The position numbers were made by a program, and so were the translations under genes. From an uncultured Lachnospiraceae bacterium (GTDB lineage: Bacteria > Bacillota > Clostridia > Lachnospirales > Lachnospiraceae), in assembly GCA_902779445.1 (NCBI GenBank), contig CACZBM010000022.1, positions 1 to 64,000 of the forward strand: a stretch of DNA of 64,000 nt. Direction: 5' to 3'. Positions 1 to 7,842 of the stretch are shown here, one piece after another (the first letter of the stretch is position 1; every line of letters begins with the position of its first letter). The notes below the pieces were generated by a model. That model ran no database searches and had not been told where the DNA came from. It was given only the letters and a program-made list of their open reading frames with translations.

Positions 1-1
1 G

Positions 2-436
2 TTCCCCAAAAATCCTACAATTTCAAAGATTTTTAGAGAAATCGGGCTTGCAGATGAGCTCGGAAGCGGCATGCGTAATAGTTATAAATACACAAAACTA
101 TATAGCGGTGCCGAACCGGAGTTTATTGAGGGCGATGTCTTTGAAATTAATATTCCGTTGACCACAGGAGCAATGACAAAAGTGGGACCGGGAACTTCAC
201 CTGTTGAAGGTGGTGAAGTCGGTGGTGAAGTTAAAGATGAATCAAAGAACGGGGCATTATCAGTAAAATTGGATATTGCCAAGGTTAATGCCCTTCTCGA
301 ATATTCGTGGATAAAAAGCGAAACTACCATAATCCAAACGATATTCCATACTACCACAAAAACTACCGCAGGTTTTAAGGAGCAAAAAAACCGCTTAAGG
401 AAGATTAAGTCAGATCATGATGGAACACTCAGATAA
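2..436 (+). pseudogene. C-terminal part of an ATP-binding (AlbA/RecG-like) transcriptional regulator, altered tail
   Basis: The reading frame is already open at base 2 and ends at the TAA at 434-436, so the gene starts outside the window. The first visible residues (NPTISKIFREIGLADELGSG, then MRNSYKY) are the typical end of the HATPase-like domain of AlbA_2/RecG-like regulators, where a G-S-G-x-R turn follows a helix. Such proteins normally finish with a winged helix. Here that part is replaced by a Gly/Glu/Val-rich stretch and then about 30 residues encoded by a DNA repeat that recurs at 3048-3202. I read the gene as 3'-damaged and fused to the repeat. Family assignment is fairly firm; whether the product still works is unknown. 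Confidence 0.6.
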
Positions 437-513
437 ATCAAAGTGTTTCAAGGCTGATCACAACAGATCACGGCTATGTAATATCCGTGGTATGCGCTAT
501 AAATTTGAGGCGT
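344..513 (+). repeat. Long direct repeat, copy 1
   Basis: This 170-bp stretch recurs in the same orientation at 3048-3202. Both copies begin TTCCATACTACCACAAAAAC and run through GGTATGCGCTA to GAGGCGT. They differ by a few substitutions and one 15-nt gap (absent from copy 2, after CAGATAAATCAAA). The stop codon of the upstream ATP-binding regulator lies inside copy 1. The two copies bracket the small hydrophobic peptide gene and the deleted TOTE-type gene, so they may mark an insertion or a duplication. Confidence 0.85.
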
Positions 514-750
514 AGGGTAGGTTACACCAGAATAATAAAGACCTAGCCTAAACCAGTGTCGTACATTTTATATCAGATATCCGTAGATTTGGTCAACAGT
601 GTCGACCGAATTGACATGTATTGGAGATTTTCGTAGCTTGACAGCAAAAGCAAAAATGGAATTTGACAAAACTAGCCAAAAGACTTAAGATATGGACATA
701 AAAAGGTGCTGCCAGTAAACGGTTCACCTTAGTTTATATGATACTCAAAT

Positions 751-784
751 GAGCAACCATCACCTTGGCTTGGGGCGGTTGCTC
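751..784. other. Hairpin at the 3' end of the small peptide gene
   Basis: GAGCAACC (751-758) pairs with GGTTGCTC (777-784). The hairpin overlaps the last codons and stop of the minus-strand peptide gene. A short T run follows on the plus strand only, so it could serve as a terminator for a plus-strand antisense RNA or as an mRNA-stabilising 3' hairpin. Which one is not decidable from sequence. Confidence 0.5.
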
Positions 785-891
785 TTTTGATTATTGTTTT
801 TTCTCGTGGTATAGATACTGATGACCGTCACGATAATACTGATAACAGTGACTGCAATACCTATAAGCTCCACGATAATGGCAATCCTCAT
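760..891 (-). CDS. Small hydrophobic peptide, holin-like/type I toxin-like (43 aa)
   Basis: An unlisted small ORF encodes 43 residues. It starts MRIAIIVELIGIAVTVIS, continues with a second Ile/Val-rich stretch (one predicted membrane helix, about residues 3-27), and ends in a basic, Asn/Lys-rich tail (RKNNNQKSNRPKPR). This shape, a single helix plus a charged tail with a hairpin at the 3' end, is that of the 'putative holin-like toxin' peptides of Firmicutes and other type I toxins. It lies inside an inverted repeat (705-730 and 969-999, GGTGAACCG...GGCAGCACC). Its start overlaps the stop of an 11-codon leader ORF, so translation is probably coupled. No antitoxin RNA can be proved from sequence, and the toxin reading is an inference. 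Confidence 0.5.
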   Translation of the reverse strand: MRIAIIVELIGIAVTVISIIVTVISIYTTRKNNNQKSNRPKPR

Positions 892-926
892 TATGTGCTT
901 AAAGCACCCTTTCTAAGATTTCTCAT
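891..926 (-). CDS. 11-residue leader peptide coupled to the small hydrophobic peptide
   Basis: A strong ribosome site (AGGGGGTG) precedes this ATG, while the peptide gene downstream has none of its own. The leader reads MRNLRKGALST, and its TAA shares one base with the ATG at 891 (TAATG). This is a classic stop-start coupling, suggesting that ribosomes reach the membrane peptide only by re-initiating. Confidence 0.5.
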   Translation of the reverse strand: MRNLRKGALST

Positions 927-1307
927 AAAATCACCCCCTGAGAGATGACCTCGGATAATATCCGGCGAAAGGTGAACCGCTTACCGTTCAGGCAGCACCC
1001 ATAAAGGGATTATAGCAAAAGGGGAACATATGTTCAATGGATAAAAATAATTTTGTATTAGAAAGATGTCGTTGTCGGTAATACCGTTTCTTGGAAAAAT
1101 ATCTGATATCAGAAATGCTTTTGGAACAGCATCTTAAGTAAATTTCAAAGAAGCTGATTTTTGTGAGTAAATCTGATGAAAAAGAATACACTTTGTATGT
1201 GAGCATCAAAGGCATAAATGATCTTGTAATAGCTAGCATTGTCGCTAACATTGTTTTTTTGGTAAAATATCTCGCAGCCAAAAGATTTTAGATAACCAAC
1301 GGGGATT

Positions 1308-1978
1308 ATGGAAGATAAAGAGTCTATTACCGGACTTCAAAAAAGAATCAATGCTCTTCAAAGGGAGAACCACTTTCTTCGTGATGTGCTTAATCGTCAC
1401 AATATTCCCTTTGAGGATGAACTTGACATTTTTTTGAATGGGAATGAAAGCACTGCATTTGAGGAGGATCAGGGAGCCAGAATTATTCACCCAAAGCATA
1501 TCACAAGGGATATGGCTAACCGCTTTTATGCAAGATTCTGGGGCCGGACTGATGTATATGCTAAGCGAAGTGTCAGCAAAAAAACAGGTAAGGCGGGATA
1601 TTATCCGCAATGCGATAACTTTTGGACGAATGTATGTCCCAGGAAAACCGGAGATAAAATCAAGTGTTCGGAGTGCAAGCATAAAAAGTATACTGAGCTC
1701 AAAATAGAAGCTATTCTCAGTCATCTGAAAGGAGTTAAGGCAGACGGATCTGATGTGATAGGAGTGTATCCGCTTATGAAAAACGGAACTTGCCGTTTTC
1801 TTGTATTTGATTTTGATAATCATGATCTGGGATCAGAGGAAATTGTTTTGCCAATACAGACGAAAAATGGCAGGGCGAAGTGAATGCTTTGCAAAGGATA
1901 TGCGAGATGAACGGTATAGATCCGCTTGTAGAGCGTTCAAGATCCGGCAAAGGAGGTTACGGGAGAAGAAAATCCTGA
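1308..1978 (+). pseudogene. TOTE-type AEP primase N-terminal domain, frameshifted
   Basis: The first 192 codons begin with a coiled-coil (KRINALQRENHFLRD). A zinc-binding group follows at Cys102, Cys110, Cys120 and Cys123, then the primase metal motif DFDNH at residues 168-172. This combination matches the archaeo-eukaryotic primase domain of TOTE conflict-system proteins. After DFDNHDLG the frame shifts (near 1842-1852). The next frame continues with family-like sequence (WQGEVNALQRICEMNGIDPL, then VERSRSGKGG) and runs to the TGA at 1976-1978. In intact relatives the domain continues into a superfamily 2 helicase, which is absent here. Upstream (1001-1307) I see no other gene, and no clear promoter. 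Confidence 0.75.
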
Positions 1979-2930
1979 CAAACATAAGGCCAATGCCATA
2001 TTTGATTCCGGTAATTATCTGGAGACATATGAGAGAGATCTGAAGGGGGCTGAAAGCAGCATCATTATTTCAAGTCCTGCCATCAGTGGGACGAAAGTCG
2101 GGGCTGTTATCAGAAATCTTCGTGACAGGCAGGAAGCCGGTGTTAAAATTACTGTTGTAACATGGTATCCGGATTCATATGGATATGGAAAAGCGGATTA
2201 TTGGATGGAATTGCATGAAGAGATGCGGAGAGCGGGTTTTTATGTGCAGCTTGTAGATAAATTCTGTGAGCATTATACTATTGTTGATGATGAGATAGTT
2301 TGGTACGGAAGTATGAACTTTCTATCAAAAGAAGACGCTGAAGATAATCTGATGAGGGTAGAAAGCAAAGAAATATCAAATGAGTTGAAAGAATTGACGT
2401 TTGGCTTTGAAAACAAGGCGGAGAGGCTTATATCTGTATCGGAGGATCTAGAACCTCTTATTGAGTTAAATAACAGTAATTTTGCTATCAGATTGGAACA
2501 TTATCATTATCAGACAAAAGATAAGACAGAGGCTACGGAGTTCTATCACATTGATAAAGACGCCAAAGAAGGTGTCAGAATATTAAAAGAGTTAAAGAAC
2601 CCTAATCTTACCCACAAATACAATGCCAAGAAGTGTATTAAGGAATTGAATGGCAGATTAAATCGTGACAACATAAAGCTGTATTTTAATGGGAATGAAG
2701 CTCAGATAAATCAGTATCATTTCCAGAATATTTTGACTTATTTTGGGTTAAAAGAAAATGAGAAAATGTGTTTCACATATCAGATCTCTTCACAGCCACA
2801 ATATAGTTATTCGCAGCAGGCTATAGATTTTATTTATGATGAATTAAAAAAGGCTCCAGATAGAATACTTGATGATTTAAAGAATAAAATAAAAAAGTCA
2901 ACCCTAGGAGCAAAGGATTCTAAGCGCTAA
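1932..2930 (+). pseudogene. C-terminal PLD-like part of the same TOTE-type protein plus an unassigned tail
   Basis: An open frame without a proper start runs from just after a TAG at 1929-1931. From about 1962 it reads as a phospholipase-D-like C-terminal domain (GNYLETYERDLKGAESSIII, SSPAISGTKVGAVIRNLRDR, VTWYPD). The H-x-I-V-D-x-E-I-V-W-Y-G-S-x-N pattern near 2270-2320 is a PLD-type half-site (HYTIVDDEIVWYGSMNF). In complete TOTE proteins this domain follows the helicase, so roughly the whole helicase core has been deleted at the junction near 1950-1962. The last 150 residues (hydrophilic, ending KSTLGAKDSKR) I do not recognise. A shorter ATG-initiated product (from 2205) could be translated, but a function is doubtful. 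Confidence 0.65.
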
Positions 2931-3047
2931 AGCGCCTACTCCCATTCGGGAACCCAGCTTTATTCCTTCACAAGTTGACCATGTAAAGTATAGCATTTTG
3001 GTGGAAATCATGTCAAGGATGGAAAAACTACCATTCACGTGATCTGT

Positions 3048-3202
3048 TTCCATACTACCACAAAAACTACCGCAGGTTTTAAGGAGCAATAAAACCACTT
3101 AAGGAAGATTAAGTCAGATCATGATGGAACACTCAGATAAATCAAATCACAACAGACCACGGCTATGTAATATCCGTGGTATGCGCTACAAGTTTGAGGC
3201 GT
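3048..3202 (+). repeat. Long direct repeat, copy 2
   Basis: Second copy of the repeat at 344-513, lacking 15 internal bases and carrying a few substitutions (GAGCAATAAAACC instead of GAGCAAAAAAACC). It lies 28 bases before the right-end region of the IS200/IS605 element. Between the end of the PLD fragment (2930) and this copy I see no gene. Confidence 0.85.
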
Positions 3203-3231
3203 GACAGGAAACAATCTATGAAAAAATGTGT

Positions 3232-3269
3232 TCACTTCAGTGAACTACTCCGACTTATAGAAGTCGGAG
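3232..3269 (-). other. IS605 right-end hairpin; probable 3' end of the TnpB guide RNA scaffold
   Basis: CTCCGACTT (3248-3256) and AAGTCGGAG (3261-3269) form a 9-bp stem with a 4-base loop. The minus-strand sequence continues TAGTTCAC, the usual look of an IS605 right end. TnpB guide RNAs (omega RNAs) run out of this end, so the 16-20 bases beyond it would be the guide. The next bases form a palindrome (GTTCACTTCAGTGAAC, 3232-3247), leaving the end position uncertain by about ten bases. Confidence 0.55.
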
Positions 3270-3381
3270 CTTCCTGCTTCAACCACTACTGCGTTGGCTA
3301 CGATGATACGCAACTCAATGTCTTACACAATGTCCACAGGCGTTTAGTTTGGGCTATTCCATCCCTACTATATGTTATGTT

Positions 3382-4527
3382 TTAGGCTACTTCGAAAGAA
3401 GTGTCCAGCATACGGAGTCCTTCCCGTAGGATATTGATGGCAGCGTTCTGGTCACGGCCTATTGTAAGTCCACAATCACATTTCATTGTGCGGATTGTGA
3501 GATCCTTCATCTCAGGGTGTAGCGTTCCGCAACAATGACAAATTTGCGATGACGGAAACCACTTGTCTACCTTGATAAGATACTTTTTCCTATCAGTCAG
3601 CTTGTATTCAAGCATATTGAGAAACATACCATATCCATTATCAAGTGTGGCTTTGCCGTTACCAAAGCCGTGATTGGCCATAGATCGCATGTTCAGGGAT
3701 TCTACGCATACAACATCATACTGATTGGCTATCTCAGTGGATATTTTGTGGAGATTGTCTAACCTCTGGTTAGCGATATGTCTATGGATTTTATTTACTT
3801 TACGGAGCTGCTTAATGTAGTTGTTGGACTTCACAGAATGCTTCTTGGAACCCTGCATACGGGACAGCCTGCGCTGTGCCCTGGCAAGTTTATCATGACT
3901 CTCACGGTAATATTTGTGGTTAGTGCCTGTGTTGCCGTTGTTATCTACATATAAGCCGTCAGAGGCATAATCCAGGCCGATGGCATTGGTTTTATCTGCT
4001 ATATAGTTATTTGCAGGATTCTCAAATTCAAAGAGCACAGATGCATAGTACTTCCCATCGGATTCCTGTGATACAGTGGCAGACTTGACAAGCCAGTTAT
4101 CATCAGGTTTACGATGGATAACAGCCTTTACAGAACCGATTTTTGGCAGTTTTATGCAGTTATCCGTGAGCGCAACTGTACCTTTCTGATTGTTGGTAGT
4201 ATATGACTTACGGCTGTGCTTGGCAGATTTGAATTTAGGGAATCCGTTTTTCTTTTTACGGGATTTGCTGAAACGGTTTCTGAAGGCACTTTGCAGGTTG
4301 AGCTGTGCATTCGCCAGAGCAAGACTGTCCACTTCCTTCAGATATGGATAATTCGCCTTGTATTTAGCAGGGGTTACTACAGCGAACTTACCCGTAGACT
4401 TATAGCTTTCAATCTTATCGGACAGCATGAGATTATAGACCTTGCGGCAACAGCCAAAGGTCCTGGCAAACATAATGCGCTGTTCAGTTGTAGGATATAA
4501 TCTGTATCTGACTGCCTTATTTGCCAT
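3382..4527 (-). CDS. tnpB: TnpB RNA-guided endonuclease (OrfB)
   Basis: TnpB proteins are RuvC-type nucleases guided by an RNA from the transposon's right end, the ancestors of Cas12. The ATG at 4527 (MANKAVRYRLYPTTEQ) gives 381 residues, the usual length. A longer frame to 4692 is open only because it overlaps tnpA. The RuvC triad is present: Asp in GLDYASDG (about residue 184), Glu in VCVESLNM (about 273) and Asp in GRDQNAA (about 357). A zinc ribbon with CHCCG and CDCG pairs lies between the last two. The start overlaps the end of tnpA by 11 bases, so translation is coupled. No frameshift or missing catalytic residue was found. Confidence 0.92.
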   Translation of the reverse strand: MANKAVRYRLYPTTEQRIMFARTFGCCRKVYNLMLSDKIESYKSTGKFAVVTPAKYKANYPYLKEVDSLALANAQLNLQSAFRNRFSKSRKKKNGFPKFKSAKHSRKSYTTNNQKGTVALTDNCIKLPKIGSVKAVIHRKPDDNWLVKSATVSQESDGKYYASVLFEFENPANNYIADKTNAIGLDYASDGLYVDNNGNTGTNHKYYRESHDKLARAQRRLSRMQGSKKHSVKSNNYIKQLRKVNKIHRHIANQRLDNLHKISTEIANQYDVVCVESLNMRSMANHGFGNGKATLDNGYGMFLNMLEYKLTDRKKYLIKVDKWFPSSQICHCCGTLHPEMKDLTIRTMKCDCGLTIGRDQNAAINILREGLRMLDTSFEVA

Positions 4528-4924
4528 CTTTCTTACCCTGGGATTGTATGTACTCTCTGATAATGTCCACGGTAGCACCGCCTGTGGTAAGCAGACAAAA
4601 ACTCTGTGACCAGAACATTTCTTTCCAAAGGGATTTGCGTATTTGGGGAAATTCTTTTTTGATAAGCCTGCTGCTTGCAGATTTATAAGCATTGATAAAC
4701 TTGCTTATTTCCGTATTTGGCTGCCCTCGAAAGAGAATATGCACATGGTCAATATCGTGGTTCCATTCCTCTAACGTAATGTTATACGTAGGGGCTATTT
4801 TCTCAAAAATTTCTTTGAGGCGTTTCGAGATTCTGTCATCTATCACTTTATTACGGTATTTGACGCACATGATAAGATGATAATGTAACATGAATACCGA
4901 ATGATTATTATTATCTAATTTCAC
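4517..4924 (-). CDS. tnpA: IS200/IS605 family transposase TnpA (Y1 HUH)
   Basis: This 135-residue protein has the normal length for the family. The HUH metal motif is His60-x-His62 (DHVHILF) and the catalytic tyrosine is Tyr125 in REYIQSQGK. The enzyme nicks and rejoins single-stranded DNA at hairpin-bearing ends. The start is a GTG at 4922-4924, before MKLDNNNHSVF. The gene is followed by tnpB with an 11-base overlap. Confidence 0.93.
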   Translation of the reverse strand: MKLDNNNHSVFMLHYHLIMCVKYRNKVIDDRISKRLKEIFEKIAPTYNITLEEWNHDIDHVHILFRGQPNTEISKFINAYKSASSRLIKKEFPQIRKSLWKEMFWSQSFCLLTTGGATVDIIREYIQSQGKKDGK

Positions 4925-5001
4925 AGTAATTTCGACCTTTATAACACCTACTACTGATTTGTAATTAGATTATAATACTACGGGATACAAAGGTCAAGAA
5001 A

Positions 5002-5065
5002 ACGCCGTGTTTATCGCAATTCATCCCACCACCTATAGAGGTGGGGGATTTCTTGCTCACGGCGT
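5002..5065 (-). other. IS605 left-end hairpin
   Basis: ACGCCGTG (5002-5009) pairs with CACGGCGT (5058-5065) around an inner stem (ATCCCACCACC with AGGTGGGGGAT, 5023-5049). Imperfect hairpins of this form, read on the minus strand as AAATCCCCCACC then GGTGGTGGG, are typical left ends recognised by TnpA. Confidence 0.65.
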
Positions 5066-5094
5066 GTTAAATATCCCTTAAATATAGGTAAAAC

Positions 5095-5214
5095 CTATTG
5101 ATTTTGCGCTTCCACGAGCTTCGGTATATCCTCTTCCTTTGCACCGGGTTCTTCAAAATTCCCGGGCCCTCCTATGTCCTTAAGGAATCTATTTTTACCT
5201 ATGACAGGCTCTTT
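5095..5214 (-). pseudogene. Possible C-terminal gene fragment
   Basis: A minus-strand frame without a start ends at a TAG at 5095-5097 and reads KKEPVIGKNRFLKDIGG, then PGNFEEPGAKEEDIPKLVEA. Its helical, charged style suggests the tail of an enzyme, possibly an iron-containing dehydrogenase, but I cannot name it. It lies between the IS left end and the promoter of the next gene and is probably a relic. Confidence 0.25.
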
Positions 5215-5233
5215 TTTAATTTTGAACTGTATA

Positions 5234-5239
5234 TATAAT
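5234..5239 (+). promoter_or_regulatory. Probable -10 box for the PI3K-like gene
   Basis: A perfect TATAAT lies 36 bases before the ATG at 5275. The -35 region is AT-rich and has no good TTGACA at 17 bases, so the promoter is weak by sequence or needs an activator. Confidence 0.4.
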
Positions 5240-5274
5240 CGGGATAGAAAATATTGAACTAATGGTGAAGGCTT

Positions 5275-7722
5275 ATGAAGAGATTATTTGAACTTGTTAA
5301 ACAGCTTGCTTTAAGCGAAACACGCACAGAGATAATAAATGGCGAAGAGGTGCGGAGCGCGTCTGACCACTACGTGGAGATAGCTTCCTTAAGCCAGATG
5401 CTTGAGGAAATGTACGCTCAGGAAAGAGAAACGGGTCAGCCTGTCACGGATGCCGCTACTTTGGATGTACTGCGGCAGTCCTTTGCCAGAGTACTTTCGA
5501 TCTGCGATGAATATAATTCGCTTCACCCCGGAAATGAGCTCATGTCCGAGATCACCGGGCTCTTAAAAGACGGCAGCGAAGCTCTTTTTAATTATAATCC
5601 GGGGCTTGGATATACTCTGGAGGATGTATTTGACCCCGAAAAGAGATTGCAGCGCACTAAGGCACAGAACCTCAATACAGCCAAGATAGTCGGTACCGAA
5701 TTGAGTGCCAGGATACCTGCCGAACTTGATGGACGGAAGGGTTATTTCACTGTGGAAAACCAGCCGGACCAGATCAGCAGATATTTACACGATTATGTGC
5801 CGGAGGACGATGATTATCCTGCAGATCTAAAGGATCTCTTATCGGCTCTGGATACCGAGCAGGGAAGAGAGGCTTTTGCTGAGGCAGTCGGAACTAGTAC
5901 ACTTGGAGATACTGTCTTTAAATATGTTTCCTACAGACCAAAAAACGCCACAAAGCAGAAACTATTAACGGATGCTGAGACCGCAGTAAAGGATTTTTTC
6001 AAAAAAGCCGGAGTGCCTGAAAACATTGCAAATTACGCGATGCAGCAGGAGAACTTTCTCAGGGCGTTTAGCGACTTCCTGACTGATGCAGTTGAAAATA
6101 TGAAGGGGCCGGCATTAAATAAGACTCTTGGCGATATGCACACAGGCGCGAATATTGAAAAAAGAAATGTAGCCGTATCACGTACCGCTGATATGCTTGG
6201 CATGAGTAATATCATCGCCTATGCCACGACTTCAACCGCAGAGATAAACGGAAAGACTGTTAATGGTGTCTTCATGGAGGATGCCAATGCTGTGGACACG
6301 AATAAGTTCAAAAGCAGAATATCAAAAAACGGGATGCAGAATGAGATAGATTTTAATGAGGCCGAGGTGATACGGCAGGCATCTGATATACAGGCACTTG
6401 ATTATATCTGCGGCGGAACGGACAGACATGATCTGAACATTATGGTGCGCTATGATGAAGCAGGTAAAAAGATCAATGGCATAGTCGGGATAGACAATGA
6501 TATGTCCTTTGGAAATATGGATCCTGAAGGGATAGATCTCGGGAGACGCTATATGGCAGGGCCCGACAATATGCTGGTGATGCGTAAATCTACTGCCGAC
6601 CGGATAATGTCAATGCAGAAGAACTCCTTTGCGGAATCCATGAAAGGACTCATAAAAGAAGACGAAATGGAGGCAGCCTGGAAAAGAGTAGAGAGGCTGC
6701 AGAGTAAGATCGCAGTAAACATACTTCGTGAGGGAGATCTGACTGATAAATCCGCAAAGTCCAGGTTAGGCGATGATATCTCAGGCGGGCATATAAGGAT
6801 ATTGTCGGATAATGATCCTCTCTGGGAGAAAATGAGTATAAAGAAGCTTGCAGTACAGGCAGGAAACAGATCATTGTTCGGTCAGATAGCTAAAAGCGAG
6901 ATATTCAAAATGAATCCTCTTACGAATGAAATGCTGGACTGCAGGTGTAAAGCGGATGAGATCAGGATCGGTATAAAAACAAAATATGAAGGGAGTGATA
7001 TCTATAAACCCGAAGACATAATGCAGCTCTACAGACACCGGAAGAATGGACTTGATAAGAACGATATTTCTGCCGGTCTCAGGTACTATTGGCAGGAATT
7101 AGAGCCGCTTATGGACCGGGATGTTTTTAGCGATAAAATATATAAAGAAATGGGAATAGCGGGTCTGCCCGATTGTATATACTGTGACGGGAAGCCGATA
7201 AGGGATGTCCTTAAGGATAAGTACGGTATCACACCTTCGGATAATGATGAACTGAAGGCTGATATCGCTATGCTTGCCACAAGCGGCAGGCATCAGCTTT
7301 CCATCGCAAATATCCAGAAGGATAAGGACGGAAAGCTGTTTGTCAATGTTTCTGATATAAGTATGGATCTTAAGCCCCTGGATAAATACAAAGGATTCTT
7401 CGGGACAGCAAGATCGACGAGAGCGGAGAAAATGGCCCGTAATGCAGAAAAGACAAGAAAGGACAGATTTGCCGCCATCAGTGCCCTGGTCGAGAAAGCT
7501 TATCTTGAAAAGACCGGGCAGCCGCTTAACCATGCAGAGAATACGGTAAAACATGACCGTGGAAGGGCGCGGAGTAAATCTGTTTATGTAAAACACACCT
7601 CTCTCGATACACTTCTCGTAAAAGAAGGAAAGAACCCGAAACAGAATAATCCGGTAAATACTGAGATCAGACAAAATCGCAGTAACAGTATATCAAAGGG
7701 GAGAAAGATCCATTTCTCTTAA
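5275..7722 (+). CDS. Large protein with PI3/PI4-kinase-like catalytic motifs
   Basis: This 815-residue protein has no signal peptide or membrane helix. Its centre carries GGTDRHDLNIMV at about residues 380-391 and IVGIDNDMSFG at about 404-414. In PI3/PI4 kinases and related actin-fragmin-like or HipA-like kinases, the catalytic loop is G-x-x-DRH-x-x-N-I-M and the metal loop is I-D-x-G-x-x-F, so both active-site loops fit. A preceding segment (NIIAYATTSTAEI, then GVFMEDANAVD, about 308-345) may be the N-lobe and hinge. The flanking 290 N-terminal residues are helical and the C-terminal 400 are unassigned, ending in a basic tail rich in Arg, Ser and Lys. The start follows a modest GGTGAAGG site. 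The substrate is unknown: lipid, protein or nucleotide are all possible. It stands alone in its transcription unit. It could be an intracellular kinase or an exported effector. Confidence 0.55.
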   Translation: MKRLFELVKQLALSETRTEIINGEEVRSASDHYVEIASLSQMLEEMYAQERETGQPVTDAATLDVLRQSFARVLSICDEYNSLHPGNELMSEITGLLKDGSEALFNYNPGLGYTLEDVFDPEKRLQRTKAQNLNTAKIVGTELSARIPAELDGRKGYFTVENQPDQISRYLHDYVPEDDDYPADLKDLLSALDTEQGREAFAEAVGTSTLGDTVFKYVSYRPKNATKQKLLTDAETAVKDFFKKAGVPENIANYAMQQENFLRAFSDFLTDAVENMKGPALNKTLGDMHTGANIEKRNVAVSRTADMLGMSNIIAYATTSTAEINGKTVNGVFMEDANAVDTNKFKSRISKNGMQNEIDFNEAEVIRQASDIQALDYICGGTDRHDLNIMVRYDEAGKKINGIVGIDNDMSFGNMDPEGIDLGRRYMAGPDNMLVMRKSTADRIMSMQKNSFAESMKGLIKEDEMEAAWKRVERLQSKIAVNILREGDLTDKSAKSRLGDDISGGHIRILSDNDPLWEKMSIKKLAVQAGNRSLFGQIAKSEIFKMNPLTNEMLDCRCKADEIRIGIKTKYEGSDIYKPEDIMQLYRHRKNGLDKNDISAGLRYYWQELEPLMDRDVFSDKIYKEMGIAGLPDCIYCDGKPIRDVLKDKYGITPSDNDELKADIAMLATSGRHQLSIANIQKDKDGKLFVNVSDISMDLKPLDKYKGFFGTARSTRAEKMARNAEKTRKDRFAAISALVEKAYLEKTGQPLNHAENTVKHDRGRARSKSVYVKHTSLDTLLVKEGKNPKQNNPVNTEIRQNRSNSISKGRKIHFS

Positions 7723-7818
7723 AATGCCATACGCCCTTTTTCAGTACAGTGTCCTGTACAGACATATTAAATATAGCAACAATCATACTGGATATCAGTG
7801 CCATAATCATTGGAAGTC

Positions 7819-7842
7819 AACGGGGATGGTTCTGTCCCCTAA
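7819..7842 (+). other. Small hairpin in the gap after the PI3K-like gene
   Basis: CAACGGGGATGGTTCTGTCCCC folds as GGGGA/TCCCC with a short loop and lies just past the stop codon of the minus-strand GNAT gene. No clear T run follows on the plus strand, so terminator function is uncertain. The rest of 7723-7838 shows nothing recognisable. Confidence 0.25.

Larger units (their letters stand above)
705..999. repeat. Inverted repeat flanking the small peptide gene
   Basis: The arm at 705-730, read on the minus strand, is AAGGTGAACCG followed by TTACTGGCAGCACC. The arm at 969-999 reads AAGGTGAACCG, CTTACCGTTCA, GGCAGCACC on the plus strand, so the arms match with a 5-nt difference. The arms enclose the leader and peptide genes. 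They could be ends of a small mobile unit or a pairing region for RNA regulation. Confidence 0.55.
3230..5070 (-). mobile_element. IS200/IS605-family insertion sequence with tnpA and tnpB
   Basis: A complete-looking element on the minus strand: the left-end hairpin lies upstream of tnpA (5002-5065), then tnpA, an overlapping tnpB, and the right-end hairpin (3248-3269) downstream of tnpB. These elements move as single strands through a Y1 HUH transposase, recognise subterminal hairpins, and leave no target duplication, so the exact ends cannot be read from one copy. Both proteins retain their catalytic residues, so the element may be active. Confidence 0.85.

Noticed and set aside
1245..1823. 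Minus-strand open frame of 192 codons opposite the TOTE primase fragment
   Set aside because: It is a shadow frame; the plus strand carries the Cys group and the DFDNH motif.
4527..4692. Longer TnpB N-terminus starting at 4692
   Set aside because: It lies wholly within tnpA in another frame; the ATG at 4527 begins the normal TnpB sequence.
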